Shown here: positions 58,701 to 64,000 of the stretch, piece by piece
Layout of the letters: every line of letters begins with the position of its first letter
Numbering within the stretch: position 1 is the stretch's first letter
Assembly (NCBI GenBank): GCA_028554795.2
Contig: CM068830.1
Span: 114,102,214 to 114,166,213 of the forward strand
Direction: 5' to 3'
DNA: 64,000 bases
From: Sinohyriopsis cumingii
Lineage: Eukaryota > Mollusca > Bivalvia > Unionida > Unionidae
Program-made: the position numbers and the translations under genes
The notes under the pieces: model-generated
The model's input: only the letters and a program-made list of their open reading frames with translations
Told to the model about the DNA's origin: nothing
Databases searched by the model: none

Positions 58701-59040
58701 CAAAAGGTTGAGGCTATTATCTTAAGTAATACATATACAATTGCTTATGTTAATATAAAATGGTATTAGTCGTTACAGAGCATATTCTGTTCGGAAGCGG
58801 CTTTAAAGATTCTCGATCATAAAGAGTAAGATATTGCAACAATAAAATCTGATTAATATTACAGCATTTACAAAATGTCCATCCTAAAATCTCGTATGAC
58901 CTTTCCATATTGCTTTCGTTTCCATATTGCGGTTCATGTATAATTCAGAAACAAATAAAGCAATTAATTGATTAACATGTTTAATGTATAATACGCCTTT
59001 TCAAAATTGCTGGAATAGCTCGAAGTTGAGGGGTGGCGAG
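55750..59040. other. AT-rich host DNA, little recognisable
   Basis: A coding-like run lies at about 55864-56220 (EISRVKHKILEHIVLLHQLV) and a plus-strand frame of 91 codons at 56207-56482, neither assignable. They may be further debris of the element next to them. The rest shows nothing. Confidence 0.35.
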
Positions 59041-59049
59041 GATAGGGTG

Positions 59050-59125
59050 AACATCTATCGTTCAATTGATAAAGCGTTGGATTCTTTATCGTAATCCAGG
59101 GGTCGCGAGTTAATTTCCCTCCCAT
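59050..59125 (+). other. tRNA-like scrap, possibly a SINE head
   Basis: The segment contains AATTGATAAAGCGTTGGATTC followed by AATCCAGGGGTCGCGAGTT, resembling the D-arm, anticodon-arm and T-arm layout of a tRNA. The T-loop B-box is degenerate and no full cloverleaf with intact stems forms by eye, so it is a pseudogene or SINE remnant and not a working tRNA. Confidence 0.3.
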
Positions 59126-59905
59126 CCTAGATAACATTGTGTCCTTGAAAGAAACATTTGGCTCTCATATATGCTGAATGATATATAATATAAACTGTTA
59201 AAAGCTTCCTTCAAAGTACCCCAACCCCCACACCATATACTGTGTACATTGTGAGCTAAAGGTATCGTAGATATATGTGTTACGAACGTATATCAGCCCA
59301 TATATAAAATGACTCAATACGATCGAGATGGAGATTGCAAACCCGACTATAATTATCATTATTTTTCTCATTTCGTTATGAGAAGGAACGTGTTTTTCAT
59401 AGGCAAGGTCTAGGCTGTATAGTAAATTAGTTAAAGACATTACTGATGAGATCTGACATTGAAGTGCGACCCCAGATAAGATCTCGCCAAGATAAAGTTG
59501 CATAATGACTTTGCTTTAAAAAAGACATGACCTAAAATGTTACTAAGCTGAAAATAAACATTCTAGTATCATCAGTCATCCACCATAACTCAACTGAATA
59601 ATGCTCTAGAAAGGTGACCATATTTTTTAGTTAAACTCTCATATTAATAAAGTGTCTCTTGTACAGTGAATTTTGCCATGGTCTAATCAAATTCAAGCAA
59701 AACTGTTTGACATGCAGTAATAATTCATTTTAATATATTAGCAGGATTGTTAAAGTTAGAAAGATGCAAATTCGGTTTCCCCCACAATATTAAACAGAGC
59801 CTTTTTGTCCGTACTGCTACTACCGACTACCCACAACACTCTTTGGGTATTTTCTCTACATATGCAAAACTGATTTTATGAGCAGTTGCCTTTTTATATA
59901 CTTTA

Positions 59906-59908
<3 letters not shown>

Positions 59909-59970
<62 letters not shown>
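59909..59970. repeat. TA microsatellite
   Basis: An uninterrupted run of about 31 TA units. Confidence 0.97.
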
Positions 59971-59973
<3 letters not shown>

Positions 59974-60094
59974 CTCTTTATCCTACACATTCATCCCATT
60001 GAAAGTATTTTTCTGCACAGGCAATGGTGTTTATTAAAGATAAAATTCCCATATGTATATGATATTCTTGGGGAATTGAACATCGTTCAGTGCA

Positions 60095-60665
60095 AAACAC
60101 CGACACCTCCCTATCAAAAACTTACTAACGATCGAGTACGCCTACTGTCCAAGACAAAGTCTTACTAACCATCACCCTCACATACTGACCCACATATTTA
60201 TGTTAACTAAACTTACTAACGCCCATTCACACCTACTGACCCATCAACAATGTTATCAACAGTCGCCCATACCTACTGAAAAGAGCAGCACACAGACTAG
60301 TTGTTACTCATTCACACTTGATGACGCATACAGTCATTCTGATCAACAAGCACATATAGTAGACAATTAACTGTCTTACTTACCATCACCCACACATACT
60401 GATTAAACCAGTACAGATCTTATTGACCATTACCTACATCTACTGGCACATAGTCTGACTGACCATCACCGATGCCAACCGCCCAGAACAATACAGTTGT
60501 ATTGAACACCATCCGCATACATAATGACCCATTCACAGACTTACTCACAATCGTCCACTCCTAGCAGTCGGTGTCCATACCAACTGAGAGATGTTAACAT
60601 CTACTTTGCGACACCCACACTTTGTGACCATCTCCCATATTGACTGATCCACATAAACATATACG
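60095..60665. repeat. Degenerate CACCCACA-CTGACC minisatellite
   Basis: About ten to twelve poorly conserved units of roughly 45-50 bp. The theme is CTTACTAACCATCACCC, then ACATACTGACCCA. Examples are near 60160-60195, 60220-60250, 60385-60410 and 60425-60470. It is non-coding. Confidence 0.6.
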
Positions 60666-60669
60666 CAGA

Positions 60670-61990
60670 TGTGTAAGGATTGGACTTAAAGGCAGGGAAT
60701 ATAATAACCAGGAATAATTAATAATGTCAGACAAAACACAACCTTGTATAAATCAATAAAGCAATATCATTACCTCAGCTTATGCAGGCGAGACAGAACA
60801 TATTCAAATATTGAACAGATGGTATAAACGCCTTTGATCAAAATGGCTATTTCCTTATAACATTAAAGCAGCGTTACAATTAGCGTTTTAAATTTTATAA
60901 TGGTGAGCTATTACTGTGGCCATGACCATAATACTTTTACCACGATCAAGACACGATGCGATGAGTGATTATTGAATATAATGCTAACGCTAGCGTGAAA
61001 GATTTTGCGTTCCATTATTACTGTTTTGCGACATGGTTGTTATTAGATTTTCGAAATATAATTACAGCAACCTTTACAAATGTAAGCGATAACAACGGCG
61101 ATACAGTTACGATGCAAACATTTCCATTTTGTCTATGCGGTGTACATTGATGTCGCTGTTTATATTTGTGCAAGATTCTCTACATAAACACAGCAGAAAA
61201 TATTATTACGTATAGGGCTTAACCGTAAATAAGATGACAACGTAAAAGTCAACAATCATTCAAATTTCTAAAATATAAATTTATTTCCCTAAATTATAAA
61301 ATCAAACAAATGAAAGAATAAAAAATAACTTAGTGTATGAATTCTTATAAAATCTTAAATGGTGCTATCGAATTCATAGGAATCTGGAAACTATCCAAAT
61401 GTATTCCGAATGAGACTCTAATGGTTTATGGGCTAACGTGCTAGGACGACTGAAGAATCACTGTTCTAAAACCAAACGTTTGTACTTCAAAGCAGTCTTG
61501 CGAATGTAGAATGTCACTGACGTATTTGAAATTTTACAATTTAATTGTCTATAGATTCAACTGTTTCAGACAAGTAAGCCACGGATTTAGATTCACTGTA
61601 GGTCACGAAAATGTTGAGTTATAATGCACGCCCTAAGGTTTGATTCGCTCAACAAAATGAGAAGATCAGATTAGGGCTATTAAGTTATTTATAATAACAT
61701 TAATTATATTGTTCAAAAATCCTCCAGTGATTCAGAATTTGTTGATTAGATCTATCTATCTATGTTATCATATTTCAACCATAATCTGACCCTCAATAGA
61801 TGGAATATATTTTATCATCACATTTTAAACAAATGTTAAATATTAACATTAAAATAAACCTTTGTTCACGTACTGTTCTGAGCATTTTCAGGGAGAATGT
61901 AAATAATGCAGTTGGAAAAAGTGATGCAGTATAGATGGATGATTGGAGCATGAGCATTATAGCGTTTGAAATAAATTATTTGTTGAATTT
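60670..61990. other. AT-rich DNA, nothing recognised
   Basis: No gene or clear repeat. The distal part must include the long terminal repeat of the retroelement that follows, but its left edge cannot be placed without the other terminal repeat. Confidence 0.3.
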
Positions 61991-64000
61991 TACAAAGCCT
62001 TTTGCTTTTCACTATTTTGTGTTACTTGCTTTAAGAAAATAAACTCGCAAGATAAAATTGGGGGCTCGTCCGGGATATTCATTTTTCTCTGGAATATTTC
62101 AGGAAACTATTTTTTCTTATTTTCAATTCACTTTTTTGTAATCTCATAAGTCCCGGGTATTATTTCACATTTTAGAAATATATTGTGAAACTATCAGGCT
62201 TTTACAACATCATCTAAGTGGAGATCCTTATTTCAAATAGTATCCAGGAGCAGCTAGACTCCTTGACAAATACCTGATAATACGATCTTTTGGGGCAAAG
62301 GTTTCTTTAACGAAGCAAGAAATACAAATTATTATGGTCCATTATCTGATGGAAAAGAATGTTTTGGATGAAAGCATTTTGGATTTGATTAGTGAGTCTC
62401 AAACTTGCTTTGACGTAAAAGTTATGAAATTGAAATTAAAATACAAGAATGAAACTGAGTTAAGAAAACTTCAGCTTCAGAAAGAAGAACTACAAATACA
62501 GTTACAAAGGAAAGACAAGCGCAGTTATAAAAAGAACAAAAACAATGCTTCATGTTGTTGTTATTGGAGAGTTTAACGCCATTTTTCAGCACACGATAGG
62601 CTATACGTGGTGGCCAGTATTAATGGCGAAGGAATAACCCAGAAAAACCCCGAACAGAACTACCGACCCACGAGACAATGCAGTGACAAGAAAAAGAAAG
62701 ACAATTTCAAATGCATTTGTCGAAAGAGTAAAGAGAAAAGCAAATCAAAATTCAGACAGAAAGAAACAAAGAAAAAAGGGAATTTCAATTCAGATTAAAA
62801 TAAATAAAGTCAGCCAAGTAAACTGAAAGACCCCACATTACAAAAAATTCAAGATTGTTATGTTACTTAGAATATTACGTTAGTATCAACCTTTAAAGAA
62901 AGGAAGTATAGAAATTGTTTCCTCATTACAAAGTGATGACCTTTTGAAATGGCCAAGAGAGGATTGTATTCTAATATTGCAAAGAGAACATTTTGACAAA
63001 GCTCGTGACATCTACTCTTCTGTCATTGCGATAAAATGCTGATTATGGTCTGGTTAAGGAATGAATGGTTATTAGCTGATACGTGTGGCTTATCGACAAA
63101 CTTTCAGGAACTTTATGAATAAGAAAATTTGATAAACATATGTCGAATCTGCAAGAGAAAAAGAGCCCTCATTTGCTAGGTGGTGTTTAGCCAAGAAAGG
63201 TGGTCAAGATTGCAAAAGTCTCGGACTACTCATACTAGTTGAAAAGTTCAAGGATTGCGTCCATAGTGACGTTAAGACATAACTTGATGAGCATAATGTC
63301 GAAACGTTAGAAATGCCGCTCGTTCAGCTGACAAGGATTATGTAACTCATAAAGTTTACTTTGTCGGCAAGTCTACCATTCAGCAGTGTTCTTGTAAAAA
63401 AATAACTATTCCAATTCAATATGAATACTTCCAATTGTCTGATAAGATTGATCAAAAGTCAATTTCTCTTCCGACGAGTACCTATTGCAAGAAGAAATAG
63501 TGCGTTATTTCTGATTGCAACAAATTGAAAAATAAGCAAGAGCATTAAGTAAGGCCTGTTCCAAATGATTTTATTTCTAGGAGGTGACAGTTACAGTCAC
63601 GTATTGAAGCAACAAATTTGTTGGATCAAGCATACCCGTCTGATTTTATTGTGGATTATTATGAACCAATCATGTCAAAGAGTTCTATATCACTCATTGG
63701 AGTCTCGGTCAAAAATATCCCAACTGGACTTTTATGGGTAGGGGGCTTCTTAAAGCCTTTTATTATCAGGAATTTTGCCTTTTCTGAGAAATTTTTGTTT
63801 AATGATAGTGTGGTTTTTTCATGGAGTACTATGCGGTTCTGTTAATGTCCCTCTCCATTTTGTAAATTTTTTTATCAGGTTTAATCTCATGACCCATGGC
63901 AATCGGTAGTGTCGCCTTTTTCCCATCGAGGTATATATTTATTACTAGCCATTGACCTGGCTGTAGATAAGTATGTGGGGATTCCACCTGTAACTGGCAA
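61900..64000 (+). mobile_element. LTR retroelement fossil, 5' part (continues past the window)
   Basis: A primer-binding site at 62059-62076 is followed by a gag-like region (near 62334, MVHYLMEKNVLDESILDLIS, with a charged coiled coil). Traces of a zinc knuckle and a gag-protease junction (near 63480-63740) follow. AATAAA-like sequence precedes the primer site, as expected for the end of a 5' terminal repeat. The layout fits a Gypsy/retrovirus-like element. It is heavily broken and old. The 3' half lies outside the window. Confidence 0.6.
62059..62076 (+). promoter_or_regulatory. tRNA-Pro primer-binding site
   Basis: TGGGGGCTCGTCCGGGAT is an exact 18-base complement of the tRNA-Pro 3' end, the primer site used by murine leukaemia virus and many retroelements. 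The 5' terminal repeat should end a few bases upstream, near 62056. Confidence 0.8.

Noticed and set aside
59050-59125. A functional tRNA gene
   Set aside because: The B box is degenerate and a full set of stems does not form, so only a tRNA-derived scrap is supported.
1-64000. CRISPR arrays, rRNA genes or prokaryotic operons
   Set aside because: No regularly spaced short repeats with unique spacers and no rRNA-like blocks were seen. The TATA boxes, AATAAA signals and element types point to an animal genome.

Overview
The window reads as nuclear DNA of an animal, most likely a marine invertebrate and possibly a mollusc. It is AT-rich, shows no confident host exon, and is packed with Polinton/Maverick-type elements and other repeats. 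The animal assignment rests on metazoan-type features (TATA boxes, AATAAA signals, histone-type 3' ends, BIR and chromodomain modules, a tRNA-Pro primer site). The phylum is an inference and has not been tested by any search.

Layout. 1-4518: a large foldback palindrome whose arms carry tandem ~460-bp units and whose centre is two 62-bp hairpins. 4519-10505: remains of a Polinton (element 1). A long protein-primed type DNA polymerase gene is followed by scraps of an older, diverged polymerase and a probable terminal repeat. 10511-10871: a dispersed repeat whose second copy, at 28513-28908, lacks the insertion. 11144-26177: element 2, a 15.0-kb Polinton-like virus copy with terminal inverted repeats and a 5-bp target duplication. 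It has a capsid set (double-jelly-roll type major capsid, penton-like protein, protease, packaging ATPase), a retroviral-type integrase, a repeat-built fibre protein, a zinc-ribbon plus phospholipase A2 gene, and an unusual polymerase plus SF1-helicase plus HNH gene. 26183-34722: AT-rich DNA with degenerate minisatellites and a little coding-like debris. 34729-54537: element 3, a 19.8-kb classical Polinton with AG...CT terminal repeats and a perfect 6-bp duplication (GATTGT). It carries the standard core genes plus accessory genes (a BIR protein, three tandem F-box-like paralogues, a zinc-knuckle protein, and small promoter-gene-hairpin cassettes). 54912-55740: debris of an element-2-type polymerase and zinc protein. 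55750-62000: AT-rich DNA with a TA microsatellite, a degenerate minisatellite and a tRNA-like scrap. 62059 to the window end: the 5' part of a decayed LTR retroelement with a tRNA-Pro primer-binding site. All virus-like copies are treated as fossils. Most are broken, though the terminal repeats of elements 2 and 3 are still well matched, so these two are the youngest.

The most striking observation is in element 3. Five small genes each end in a hairpin that matches the replication-dependent histone mRNA 3' stem-loop, with loop TTTC, ACCCA-like 3' flank and a purine-rich downstream element. Core genes in the same element that could be checked end in ordinary AATAAA signals instead. Three of the five also share a promoter module next to a TATA box. 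This suggests a set of S-phase-coupled, non-polyadenylated accessory mRNAs in a Polinton. Second is element 2 itself, with a polymerase-helicase-HNH replication gene, a compact gene-start motif, and terminal repeats that are themselves bounded by short inverted copies of the element tip.
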